A DNA stretch of 60,000 nucleotides from Takakia lepidozioides (taxonomy: Eukaryota > Streptophyta > Takakiopsida > Takakiales > Takakiaceae), in NCBI GenBank assembly GCA_030704615.1, contig CM060732.1, positions 26,290,001 to 26,350,000 on the forward strand, written 5' to 3'. Below, piece by piece: positions 34,960-46,176 of the stretch. Below the pieces are notes generated by a model. It worked only from the letters and a program-made list of their open reading frames with translations, ran no database searches and was not told the DNA's origin. The stretch's first letter is position 1, and each line of letters opens with the position of its first letter. The position numbers were made by a program, and so were the translations under genes.

Positions 34960-35746
34960 CTATGCAGAAGTGCTCGAATCAACTGATAAGGCATACTGCT
35001 CCTTACTGTCAGGAGCGATATCTCCACATTTGGCTCGTGGAGGATTGCTATCGGCATATTGAAGCCCATGTTTGCAGGCAACCCTCAATGCAATACTCTC
35101 TCTCCCAGGCCTCCACATTAAGGAGTGAAATCGAATAGTGCCTCCGGGAACTTGAAACTGCATGTCTGCTAGACCCAATCTCACCTGGTGGATTTAAGCA
35201 AAAACCACCTATATACTCACAATGACTTGATCTTTACATAGCTTGTTGCTATTGAGGTTTGTTGATGGAGCCTTTTCAAGGCTGATGATGTCCTTTAATT
35301 AGAATCAATCTGATTCTTTTCTAGTCTTCCTCGTACACACGGACTCTCCATACAATGCATGCAATATATCACCATTGTACTAGTTGATGGATGGACGAGC
35401 GTATTAATCACGATCACACCCACGTTCCCTGTATAAACAAAGAAGGACCCGACAAAGTGTAGTTCCGGCGGATGGGCTAAGGCGAACATAGAGCAAGGAA
35501 TTCGGTGACACACAAATTAGAGCGCATGTATGTACCTTCCTTCGCTTTCCCTGCATTCTGGGGACCGCCCATAGCAATCCCTTCCAAATGTCTTGGGCCC
35601 GCCACCGCGAACGTGGATGCCCACATGAACTCCAAAGGCTGGGCAGCTAATCTGCTGGTTGATGTGAGGCCTCCCCGCTCCCCGAAGGAAGATGACAGGG
35701 AAGGCCGTGCCTCAGCGGCCATCCTCCTGAGCGCACGCGCTGCCAT
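34960..35746 (-). CDS. hypothetical two-exon small protein
   Basis: Exon 1 (35746-35536) opens with ATG and reads MAARALRRMAAEARPSLSSS. It is an Arg/Ala/Ser-rich start resembling a mitochondrial presequence, followed by PLEFMWASTFAVAGPRHLEG. It ends at a good donor, GGAAG/GTACAT, in phase 1. A matching acceptor, TCTAGCAG, opens exon 2 (35165-34960), which reads MQFQVPGGTIRFHSLMWRPG to a TAG, for about 138 residues in all. A strong GTAAGG donor within exon 2 could allow further splicing. I do not recognise the protein. Another acceptor 11 bases upstream gives a different second frame. Treat as a prediction. Confidence 0.4.
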
Positions 35747-36156
35747 CGCTGTGCGCTACACTCTCTCTGCTCTCTACCGCACTCAGATTGCTCACAAGTA
35801 CTGGAATGGAAAACCTTCGTGCAGGTTGTGCGCACTAGTGCCTTTCCTTCCTGTCTAGCTCTCACCTTGTAAACTTGATGCACTAGACCTTGCAAACACG
35901 TTTCCGGCAGTTTCGCCTCCTCCGGCAGGTCCCCGGTCAAATCCTCCCCCACCCCTCTTATATCCTGGACTAACTATTAATGAAAAAAATTGAAACGGAA
36001 TCATCCGTTGTCCGACGGAGCCATGGACTACGTAGCCATGGAGGCAAGACCAGCTACGGGGTGTAGCCGGACACCAGCTGTGTCGAGACGCGGGACGAGG
36101 GATTCCCTGGTGTCCCACTATACCCTGTAGCCGGTCAAGCCTCCCCCTCTACCGGA

Positions 36157-36216
36157 CATAACCGAGGTGGTGGTGGTGGGCTACAGTGGGTGACAGGCCT
36201 CCAAACCTCGGTTATG
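36157..36216. repeat. 12-bp perfect inverted repeat
   Basis: CATAACCGAGGT (36157-36168) and ACCTCGGTTATG (36205-36216) are perfect complements separated by 36 bases containing GGTGGTGGTGG. A near-palindrome, CCATGG-ACTACGTAG-CCATGG, lies just upstream near 36021-36041. These may be parts of a small inverted-repeat element. Confidence 0.7.
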
Positions 36217-36665
36217 CAACCGGTTTCCAAGGCAAGGCTACGCAAAGGGTTTTGATTTTTAGCACCGTTACTCTTGATTTCGAATTAGTTCAAGCTGGAA
36301 TATTTCATCCATATATATAAACAAGATGAACAAGATAACTCTGGCCAGTTGGCATAACTAAGAGCCATTACTACCTTTGTTTAGGGTGGGTTCTATGAGA
36401 AAAAATATAAAATAAAATACCCACCTTTACGAAGTGAATGGTTGGTTTTATTTTTAAGTTTTCATCTGTTGGTGATGATGGTTGTGAGGGGTCCGATGGC
36501 TACACAAATGTCCTCCAGGGTATATCCTGTGGCCGGATACTCAATCTGATCGTGGAAGATCGGATCGGATTAATTTTATTAAGTTTATTTTGGGGAAAAA
36601 ATTTAAAACCCTTGCTTACACCATGAGGCACACACCGTAGTCAGTAAAAGACAAACAAGCATCTT

Positions 36666-36970
36666 GAAAGGAGAAGAAAGAAACCTAGGGTTGTAAACCC
36701 CTATCTTAAACTGCACCCTAGGGGGTGCAAAGAAACTTCGGCAGTTACGCCTCGGATTGTAGATACCACGAGAGAATCGTTGATAGATCATGAGCTTGGT
36801 AGCGACGAACTAGCTCCCTGAAAGAAGAAGAAAGAAACCTAGGGTTGTGAACCCCTATCTTAAGCTGCACCCGTAGGGAGTGCAAAGAAACTTAGGTATT
36901 TACGCCTCGGACTGTAGAGACCATGAGAGAATCGTTGATAGATCATGAGTTTGGTAGCCACAGAGATCTA
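36666..36970 (+). repeat. 154-bp tandem duplication, two copies
   Basis: Copy 1 starts at 36666 and copy 2 at 36820. Shared blocks in order are GAAAGAAACCTAGGGTTGT, CCCCTATCTTAA, TGCAAAGAAACTT, TTACGCCTCGGA, GAGAGAATCGTTGATAGATC and TTGGTAGC. The copies differ by scattered substitutions. There is no coding signal. Confidence 0.85.
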
Positions 36971-37961
36971 TGTGTAGCTAATCAAAGGAGTCAGCAGGAT
37001 CAGCGGAATTTCAATCTAACACTAGACTTAATGTGGCGCCAATTCACATCCTTGTCAAACTCTGGGGATACCACCATGGAGGGGCATGTTGAGATCTCTA
37101 TGTTGATACCTTTAATACACACATTGTACGCTCTCAGTTTACAATCATAGCTTCCTTCTAACCCTAAAGAAGATTCCGTAAAGTTGTGGATGAACTTCAG
37201 AAATTGTGATCGTTGACAATCAATTTTTGAAGCTGAAGCTCTTCCGAAGCTGGACCAATATATCCTTAAAAAAATTGGAGCTGCAAAAATTGTAATCATT
37301 GATGATCATAACTTCTGAAGCTCTTCCACCCAAAATATATATTAAGAAACCAAAACAAATTAAATTTTTTGAAATTGCGAAAAAAACTTGCCGGTCGCAG
37401 TTTCTAAAGCTTTTCACAACTGCATCCAAAGAGATGAACAAACGAAATTTAAAAAAACAAATTCAAACAAATTGGATTATCGCAATTTCTGGACCAAACA
37501 AAAAAAAAAAAAAAAAAACCAAAACCAAAATCAAAATTTGGAAAGAAGACAATGGGTATAATGTAAGAACTTAATGGACGTGTGTGATCCGACAATATTT
37601 TCACCGGATTTCCGGCAACCTGGGCTCCTCGGGCAGGCCCCTGTCAACTCCTCCCCACCCCCTCTTACCTTGGTTTCACTATTAAATAGTTAAAAATCCA
37701 AGTGGGTTGCAAGCTGTGGTGGGTAGCTTGATGGTCATAGCAGGCGGTGAGGCTCAAAGCTCGATTCTTGATAAGAGGTTTTTATAGTGTAACCCCGGTT
37801 GATGTAACCCTCCAATTGGTTTAACCCTTTGTAACCCCAGTTTCTCATGTAACTCTGGTTTGTCCATTTTCTACTTAGCCACATTTGGACTTAGTCAAAT
37901 TTCGAGACCAAATGTGGGTTACACAGACTGGAGTTACACTTCATTCTGTGTAACCCTGAGG

Positions 37962-38095
37962 GGAGTTACACACCTCGTCGTGTAACCCAATGTAACCCCC
38001 AGTGGAGTTACACACCTCGTCGTGTAACCCGATGTAACCCCAAGTGGAGTTACACACCTCGTCGTGTAACCCAGTGTAACCCCGACTGGAGTTGA
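37962..38095 (+). repeat. 42-bp minisatellite, each unit a hairpin
   Basis: Unit starts at 37962, 38004, 38046 and 38088 give an exact 42-base period, with the last copy truncated. A degenerate copy precedes it at 37929. Within each unit GTTACAC and GTGTAAC are complementary around an 8-base loop (ACCTCGTC). Upstream (37780-37870) there are further irregular GTAACCC motifs. It is not the plant telomere repeat. Confidence 0.9.
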
Positions 38096-41000
38096 CACTC
38101 CTTCAGTTCCATGTCACTCTCAAGAGAGGGTGGGGAAGATTTGACATGCCGGAAACCAGCGTACCATCTTGTCGGAGGTTGCACGTGTGCATTAAGTTCT
38201 TATATTATTCCTATTATCTTCCAATTTGGAATCACGGAAAAGCAAAAAAATTACGATCACCAATTACCACTTTCTGAAGCTATTCCACAGCTAGACTGTG
38301 TGTGTGTATTAGTGATACAGAAGAGCAAGAAATATTGATGTAGAAGATGTATAATTGGGGCCGACTGGGTCCCCAAATCTACGAGCAAAACTCATATACA
38401 TTAGATAAAACTGTGGAATTGGAATTGTGATTGTCATTGATCGCAATTATAGGAGCTGGCCGTGTGTGTAAAAAGGGTTAAAAACATGCCAAAAAATTGG
38501 ATCGGCTTTGTAGACGATTTTAGCGCATATAACATGTGTCATTGCTCTTTGCCTTTTGGGTAGGAGGATCGTGACACCTGGTTGAGACACTTATTGGGCA
38601 GGGCTGCCCCCAACTGTAAGGTCACCGCGGTGGTGCACCCAAAAGGACATGGGTTACTTGTGAGATCCCCACCGACACCTACAAAAGTATACATAGGAAG
38701 TAACAACCCCAAGAACGGTGCAAACTCGTTAAACAACCACAAGCTAGTGAAGCAAAGAAGCAAGCCAGAAAACGACCAGTGTGGGGAGCTAGTCCGGACC
38801 GCCTTCAAGTTTCCACCTTGTCCCAGTGGTTGGGGATTATGTAAGGGGGACCGTTGTTAAGACAATAGTGACAAATGCGACCATACAGTCGATAATTAAA
38901 CTATGTAAATGTCAGACTGTCAGATTCGACACAAATTTGGACCCCGCCCAAATGCCCAAAATGCGAAAAATTTCAATCCAAACTGCCGAACCCTTGGAGT
39001 ATAAAATATGAGGTGCCGAATGGACTGGGCCTCCAAAAAATAATTATTTCGGCACTGTGCTGTCCAATCTGACAGCAACATCCAGTACACCGCAAATGTC
39101 AACAAGAGATCCCAAATTCCTAAATTTGAACATTCATGCAAGCTCTCTAGGCTTCAAGTGTACGTGGATTAAACTTGACAAAATGGCAGTCTGTAACTTC
39201 CCGTGGATGGTTGGAAAACAAAAAGCATGGCTAAATATCAGCAAAAATTAACTAAAGGATTCATGGGCACAGCAAAATCACGAAGGTCATGAAGTGACAA
39301 TGTTTCTCATTGATATCAATGGGGTCCCCAGTTCAGGCACAACCCAAAAGACAGTCAGTTGGACAGAATCAGAAGCTCAAAAAGAGAGGAGTTGGCCAAA
39401 GATCCCTTCTCCAAATAGAGTATGGGTGATTGATAGCAAAAAACCCATGTTCTCACGTGATCAAAAGGCAATAGTGCCTCACATAATCACTTACACAGCC
39501 GGTCCTTGATGAGCAAAATAGGAAATGGAAGAAGTGGCAATTCTCATCCATGCTGATGTCTTCCTGGGTTTTAGTGCTTTTTCCTCTCTCCAACAAACTG
39601 TCTGGTGATGAATTTAATCCCCAATCGAGTCAACTTTGATATTTGTTTTCCCCTCAAAGAACAGTACTGCTTGGGGAAACCTTCCTGTTTGCTTCTCTGA
39701 CTCTCGGCTTGTCCTTTCATTTTCGATCACTGTTTTGACTACAAGCTATTCTCAGCATTGATGACTTTTTGTACGTTGTTTCACAACTCGCTAGCCAAGA
39801 ATCCATGGAGTGGGATAGGGACTGCATCTCCAATGCAGGGTGTGGAGACGTACAACCTCAATCTGTTCAGCTTGAAGCCAAATTTCTCCTCAAACTCAGC
39901 ACCATTGTGCAGCCAGCAAGGTGTAGGAGGATAGAACATAAGCGATCGCCGAGTGAAAAAAGTCGACAGGTTTATGGCACCATTTCACTGTCTTGCACAG
40001 TCACTTTCTCATCCAGGCCCACATTCCCTGTCGAGCCACTCAAAGTGGGCGTGGTTGCTGCCGCCCCTGTGACCTCTGCTCTCTCTTTAGTGGCAGATGA
40101 AGCAACTGGAGGGCTCTTGGCCTGCGTGGAAGACGAGTCATTGTCTTGAACAATAGTCTTTGAGGGTGGGTCAGGGGGTTGAATTTCTACTTCTGGAAAT
40201 GCTGCCTTGAAACGTGATCGCAAACCTTCGTCTACCAGACGAACTCCATTCAGCTGGTTACCAAGGGATATCCAACTGTAACAACATAGACAACGTCACA
40301 AGTAAGGATAAAGCATGTATTTTTCAAAGTGCCACGACCATTTAGCCTTCTTCTGAGAGACTTACTGGTTTCAGAAGTGCAGCATCCCTGATAAGATACC
40401 AGCTCAATACAACATGGTCAATGAATATCATGCTGAATATGCGAGTCCAAGTAAAATGCGGACATACTGAAACAGAGACAAATGCTTGTCAATTAGGGTT
40501 TGTTACAGAACTTAAATCTGATTCCTAGATCAAAGAGAAAGCCTACTAGCACACATACCCAGCATGTGTGTTGTGCATACGGGCAAATAACTCAAGCTTT
40601 CGAGTTCTTGGGCTTATCCTCTCCAACAATGGATACATCTGCCACAGGATGCCCGACATATACATCGTCATAACCTAATCAAATGCTCTCATCCAAGGGG
40701 CATGAACCATGGGTGATTAAAGTCCACTCGCCACAAGTCTGGACACCACTAGCCTAGACCTTTGTTACTGAAGCGACCCCACCTTTACAATCCTTAAATC
40801 TTACCATGAAGAGACTCAACCCTATCCTAAACTTCTCAACCTCCAAGAGACATGAACCCTATCCTATCCCTATCCCGACCTTATCCACACGAAGAGACTC
40901 AACCCTATCTGGTAAAAATGGACTAAAAACTGCCTGTCAGCTCACAATGATTTAAAAGGATCTCCTGTTTACACAGGAGAACATGTTCAGTGGCTCAACT

Positions 41001-42189
41001 CTCGCATTCCATACGCTTAAGAGAAGAATAACAGCAGATTGACAGTAGCCTGAGATTAGAAACAGCACAATGAAAGGGAGTGCAAACAGCAAACCTCGTC
41101 AGGTTTCCGGGTAGTTTAACGGACCTCAGCAACAATGACATCAGTGTCAATATTGCGATTGACATCAGGGTGGCCTTTGATACCCACTAGACAGTGCTCC
41201 TTGCTGTGGTTGAGCCAGTGGGCTGTCCTCCTGTCCTTATTATACGCTGCAGCTGATTGGTTTTCACCCAAATTATCTTTTCCACTCTTCGATAGCCCCA
41301 AAGCTCCAAGCTGACACCCAGGCGAATAACCCACACCAAAAGCATACTTGAGACAAAGACAAATGCCACACTCAAATGAGCTAAGTCTGACTTCACCTCT
41401 GTTTCAATCCTTTGCAACATGATGAATTGGAGTAACTTCAGCTACATACCATGCCTGCTGGCCAAAAAACCTGCGACTGTTATATCTTACCGGAAAGAAG
41501 ACCCGTGTGGTGTTCTAGATATTTTTACTAAATGTGAAAAGATGCTCCACAACACAGACTCACAAATGGAAAACAACATCATGCCAGGAGAAGATGCATT
41601 GATGGGGGAGTCTACACCGTAAAAAGGAAGAACACGCGAGTAAAACTCCCGAGAGAATAAAGAGAGAGAAGATGACTTTGGCCCACCATTCACGTCCAAG
41701 CTCCATGGCACGGCCTGTAACCCACAAAAAATTAAGTCGTCTGTTTGAAGGGCTGGCACATTCAAATTACGCATCTCATCATACGCCAGTGCCCATAAGG
41801 TAACTCCATATGGATGTCCCAAGGGGGATCGCCATTAAGACCCCAAATTGTACCAATACATCCATACGACATGGCGTATATCACAATTAATCCATTGCGG
41901 CTCGCCAAGTTCTGCCTCCGAGCAATACTCTGCACGCTGAGGTCTTGAAAGAGGCCTTTGGGGGGGTGGCAGGCCAGGAGCCCCCATCATGAATGCCGGC
42001 ACATCAGGTATGGGATCTAATTCATAGTGCACGTACGTGCATGTCTGTGTTCAGCCAAAAACAAATGAATTTCATCACAAAGAAATGCATATAATAGGTG
42101 CACACACATTAGGTGGGTAGAGATGCCCTTTGCTGCCTTCTTCCCAATTCAGGTTTATGTACACACGTATCAGACACAAGATATCAGAA

Positions 42190-43255
42190 TGTACTCATAA
42201 GACGTTGTTTGCCGTAGCCTTTTGTGCTCATTGACCCCCGCGCCCAGGTAGTTTGAGACCAGTTTGCGCGGACCCCCCAGGATAGAACCTACCGTCTGTC
42301 AGGGGGGGGCACCCCTGACATTGGTAGTAAGAACTTACCTTTATAAATAGAATTAAGTGGGTTTTCCAGATATCCTCTAGGAAATCCCTTCACACAAGCA
42401 CAATCTGCGTGTGTGATTGCCCAAAAACTAGGCTCAGAAGGCCGGTGGCTTTTGGCTCAGCCTCGAGACTTTCGAAGTTGGTAACCAGAGGTTACAGGAC
42501 ATATCCTCTTGATAGATTGGAGGAGAGCTTTCTCGGTGAGAATACCCCGGACAGTGAATCAGAAAATGAATATTGTCTTCGGTTGCCCACACAACGGGCA
42601 ATTGCAATTCTTCTCAGTTAACTCTCGCTTCTGTTTACTGTTCATAAGGTAGGCTTCCTGCCCTGAGTTTAAATCAGTCTGGTGCTGAGAGTGGGTAGAC
42701 CCTTGAGGTCATCCATGTATCCTCCCCCCATGTCACAGACTGGAAGATGGAAACAGGTTCAGGGAAGTTTTCCTGCTAACTTATTTGCATCAGACAATTT
42801 GCTGGTAACAGACATGGCTTGGACACTACAGTCTCTAAGTCAGATTTAATCCAGCAAGGTCAAGACTTGCGGGGTCCAGAGGGTCAGATTCAGATCATTG
42901 AGAATCTCTTCTACTTCTATTCTCTGCCAGGACTTAGCCTCGTTGACAGGGCAGTCCTGTTTCCAAGATATAGAGTCGATTAAACCTTGGGTATTGGTGT
43001 TGGACATGTGTTGCAACTGACCCCCCCCACCATCTGACCTTGAATTCATCTCGTCGGGAGCTAAAGAAGGAGATGCCAACCTCACCCAGAACAGCCACCA
43101 CATTGGCTTTTTGGAGCATGCTGACAGCACTCCTTCAGCCCCCCCTGGAATGGATTCTAGAGACTTAGCCTGGTTGGCAGTTATCAAACCATATAGCAGA
43201 TCCGTACTCCAAGGCAGGTCTAATACGCGGCAAGCCAAAGCAAGGTTTTCTTTGA
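42190..43255 (+). repeat. interspersed repeat family R1, copy c (longest)
   Basis: It starts near GTACTCATAAGACGTTGTTTGCC and proceeds through ACACAAGCACAATCTGC, CAGCCTCGAGACTTTCG, GAGAATACCCCGGACA, TTGAGGTCATCC, TCCCCCCATGTCACAGACTGG, CCATCTGACCTTGAATTC and CACCCAGAACAGCCACCAC. The order matches copy d at 49.93-50.72 kb. It occupies most of the intron between MTA-like exons 4 and 5. Confidence 0.85.
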
Positions 43256-45424
43256 CCTGAGTTAATCCCTGCAGTGCAGTGAAACTTTTTAGTGAGACTC
43301 AGTGAGACACAAGATGTCAGAGAGAACCTCTAAGGATAAGGGAATGAGTGAGGAAACTGCACCTTCATGTGTCGACATGTGTACAAGAAGGAGCAGTCCC
43401 CCAAATTAATGTCTGTGTAGGGGTCGGCTGCTGCGATGATCGCCGAAAATGCATCTGCCAAGTTTCAGAAGGCTTGAGTAAAGTTAAGACTAACTTTGCG
43501 AATCGTACATGTACAAGTCAAAAACCAAACATTGGCTTCTCGTTCCCAAGAGTCGTTATTTTAACAATAAACAAGATGGGAAGGTAAAATAAAATACGAA
43601 GACTAATGAGGAAATGGAGAGTCTGCATATGCACAAACTATCAAAGATCTTGCAAAAGCTAGAAGCAGGGAGAAAGGAACAAGGGACTAACCTTTTCACA
43701 TGCCATGAAATGGCTCCGTTGATGCCGGCAATCTTCCTTTGTGAGGGCTGGACAAAACTCTTTCAAGGCTGAACCACCCTTCGTCTTGAACTGCACAGAT
43801 TAACCTCCATGTATCAGCTTTCTCAATCTCCCAACATGATCCAATACACCCAAAGTACACATTATACACACAAGGGGAATACATAGATTGCTTCACCACA
43901 TGAAGGAGGTACTATGAAAACACAAACACATTTATCTAATATATGAATAAATATATAAATCTGTATATAACCACAATACCTTTCATTGTCATCCTTATTG
44001 GATTGGCATGTCAGTGTGTAACTTCACCACCTAGCTTCTTCCCAATGCTTACCAGCAATATAGCAACTAGCTTCTTGGAATTGCATCTCACCTTCGCCGC
44101 AACAGCCGTTTCCTTGGCAGTTGGCCTATGAAGGAGTTCCAAAAGCTCCTCCCCAGTCTTGCTCTGTTGCATCTCCTTAAATGACTTCTTGTTCAGGAGA
44201 GCGTCGATATCATCCTCCTCTCCACCCCGATTCTTCACGCCAGGTCCCCCGGGAGGACCAGGCCCAAGGGGTGGCCTCTGGAAGGGTGACGGCAGCCCTC
44301 CAAACCCCACTACTCCAGGCATTCCCAACATCCCCATCCCCCGTGGGCCACCTCGAGGACCCATGTGCGGGGGGCCTCCCCCACCAGGAAACATGGGCGG
44401 TCCAGGACCACCTAAAGGAGGTCCCCCTTGCAAGTGAGGATCGCCGCCTCCTCCCCACATGTCAGGTCTTGGAGGCATCCCATGAGGCCCACCATTGGGC
44501 TCCATTCCTGGCCCACCCAGCACCATGCCCATGAGGTGGGGATCACCACCCATATGGTGGGGATCGCCCCCTATTCGAAGAGGTGGGGGCCCACCGGGGA
44601 GCTCCTTCACCAAACGAGGTCTGTCAAAACCCAGAACCATGAGTCGGGGTATGCCCCCAAGCACAATCTCCTCGATCTCAATCACTCCTCCATTGGGTCC
44701 CTCTGCAAGGGACTGGAGTGCAAACTCAATAGCAGCAATGCTACCTCCTTCTCCTCCAAACTCAACAAGGACATCCCTATCCATCGGCATGAGATCCTGG
44801 ATCAATCTTGAGTGAATTGTACCCAACTCAATTGGCAAAACTGTCGTTGGTGCCAGCAAGCAGGACACCACGATTCCCTTGACAAACCCTAGGGCATTTA
44901 AAGGACCTCCCCTGCCTCCCTCCCAGCCTCCCCCTCCCAGCTATCGCCCCCCCATACATCCCCACCTGGGCCTTCTCCAATCCAGTGGTCGCCTGGACCT
45001 CTCCCCCCCCCAGTTCCCACTTGGTGCTCCACCTCCCCATTTGCCTTGAAAGGCCCCCTCAAAATGCCTCTATGTTCTGCTGCCCCGTTTGAAACAGCTC
45101 CTCCAGGAAAATTCCCCCCCACTCCACCTGGAAATTTGATGAAATTGCCCCATGGAGCGCCTGTCCTAGGAAACGAGTCCCTGTACTCCCCACTACCAGC
45201 TCGCGGAAGCTCAAGTTTCCGGGCTTCGGTGCTTGAATGTTCGCGCTTCTCTGCTCTCTCCTTGCTTTTTAGCTCTAATCCCCCAAACGATGAGGCTACC
45301 TGCAATTGAAAACGCTCACTAGTCACAAGGACTGCACTTCTGAGTGTTGCCGCAGCTTTTACAAAAGCATGTATTATTCTGGGTTGCAGGTACTTGAATT
45401 TCCGTGGGGAGGGGAGGGAGGAGG

Positions 45425-45442
45425 GAGAGAGAGAGAGAGAGA
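45425..45442. repeat. (GA)n microsatellite
   Basis: A run of GA dinucleotides lies in the first intron of the MTA-like locus. Confidence 0.85.
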
Positions 45443-45696
45443 GCAGCAGTAAAATTAGGTCACACAAAATTCGCAACATTTACTGAAGACAAGTGCAGCA
45501 CACCATTGCCAAACACAAAGGCAATTCAACCAACCTTAAGAGAAAGTTCGAGAGACGACATAAGATCAGGCACAAGGGTGGTCAGACTTCTCATTTGGTC
45601 TTCTCGCATCCGGCGTTTACTCTCTATCTGCTCCCGCAGATTCCGTAGCTGGTCTCTCATCCTCATGATTTCTTGGTCCTCCATGTGCCCCTCCAT

Positions 45697-46176
45697 TATT
45701 GGGTTTCCCACACCTGCTTTCTTCCTTCAAATCTGTCTACTCCTGTCTAACTCTTGAGCTAGGCATGACGCTCGCCCCATCTCCTTCCCACTCCTCTCTC
45801 CAACCTCCCTGCCTGCAGAGGCCTTGATTGAAATGACCATACCACCCCACCGATTGTGAGCTCCAGCTGCAAAACCCAAGTGCAGAATACCAACACAAGC
45901 TCTTGTGTGATGTCAGACCTGACATTCATACAGTTAGCATCTTCTTGGACTCCATCTCCACGCCTTGTGGGGTCAACCCCACAAGGGCCCCTCTTCACAC
46001 GGTGGGAAGCCACAAGTTACTAGGCAGTAAAAAGGAGGCCCCAGTAACCTCAATGGATCTGGCAAAATAATTATTAAAAAAACAAAACAAAAACAAAAAA
46101 AGAGTGTGTGTGTTTGCGAAACCCTAAATGTGTTTTGGTGCGAGCGAGCGAGCGAGGAAGACTCTGAGAAGAGAAG
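45697..46176. other. divergent promoter interval, MTA-like and basic-protein gene
   Basis: The MTA-like exon 1 (minus) and the small basic-protein gene (plus) diverge, so promoters of both lie here. A telo-box, AAACCCTAA, sits at 46119-46127. The remainder shows nothing else I can name. Confidence 0.5.
46119..46127 (+). promoter_or_regulatory. telo-box near basic-protein gene start
   Basis: AAACCCTAA lies about 50 bases upstream of the ATG at 46177. Telo-boxes are frequent near start sites of plant ribosome-biogenesis and translation genes, which would suit a small lysine-rich, possibly nucleolar protein. Based on motif and position only. Confidence 0.4.

Larger units (their letters stand above)
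35885..37690 (+). repeat. two diverged copies of a GC-rich block
   Basis: Copy 1 at about 35898-35975 reads TTTCCGGCAGTTTCGCC ... GGCAGGTCCCCGGTCAA ... CTCCCCCACCCCTCTTA ... ACTATTAAT. Copy 2 at about 37606-37690 reads TTTCCGGCAACCTGGGC ... GGCAGGCCCCTGTCAA ... CTCCCCACCCCCTCTTA ... ACTATTAAA. Order and spacing are kept. They may be matching parts of two decayed elements, or the ends of one element. Confidence 0.6.
35747..39971. other. gene-poor interval with local repeats
   Basis: I recognise no gene. It holds a 12-bp inverted repeat (36157-36216), a 154-bp tandem duplication (36666-36970), a 20-base A tract near 37500, a GTAACCC-rich zone with a 42-bp minisatellite (37780-38100), and two related GC-rich blocks (about 35885-35975 and 37598-37690). 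This mix suggests old transposon debris. Confidence 0.6.
39972..45696 (-). pseudogene. MTA: m6A methyltransferase MTA (METTL3 homologue), disrupted
   Basis: Eight minus-strand exons keep family order and splice sites: 45696-45535, 45299-44092, 43790-43692, 43454-43363, 42044-41687, 41310-41095, 40638-40559 and 40275-39972. Recognisable blocks are SFKEMQQSKTGEELLELLHR, FCPALTKEDCRHQ and NLGDCSFLYTCRHMK (CCCH zinc finger), YCSEAELGEPQWINCDIR, the DPPWDIHMELPYG catalytic motif (only after a frame change), [36 protein letters not shown] and SLGNQLNGVRLVDEGL. MTA installs N6-methyladenosine in mRNA with MTB. Here there are single-base deletions in the Gly-rich part of exon 2, in exon 4, four in exon 5 and one in exon 6. 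A TAA also replaces the expected GAA after VAEVR, and FLDTC has become FLYTC. As read, it cannot encode a full enzyme. Neighbouring genes are clean, which argues against general sequencing error. An R1 repeat sits in the intron between exons 4 and 5. Confidence 0.85.

Noticed and set aside
37780-38100. Interstitial telomere repeat
   Set aside because: The motif is GTAACCC inside a 42-bp unit, not the plant TTTAGGG/CCCTAAA array.
44159-44815. Pro-rich plus-strand ORFs
   Set aside because: They are the complement of the Gly/Pro-rich MTA exon 2 on the minus strand.
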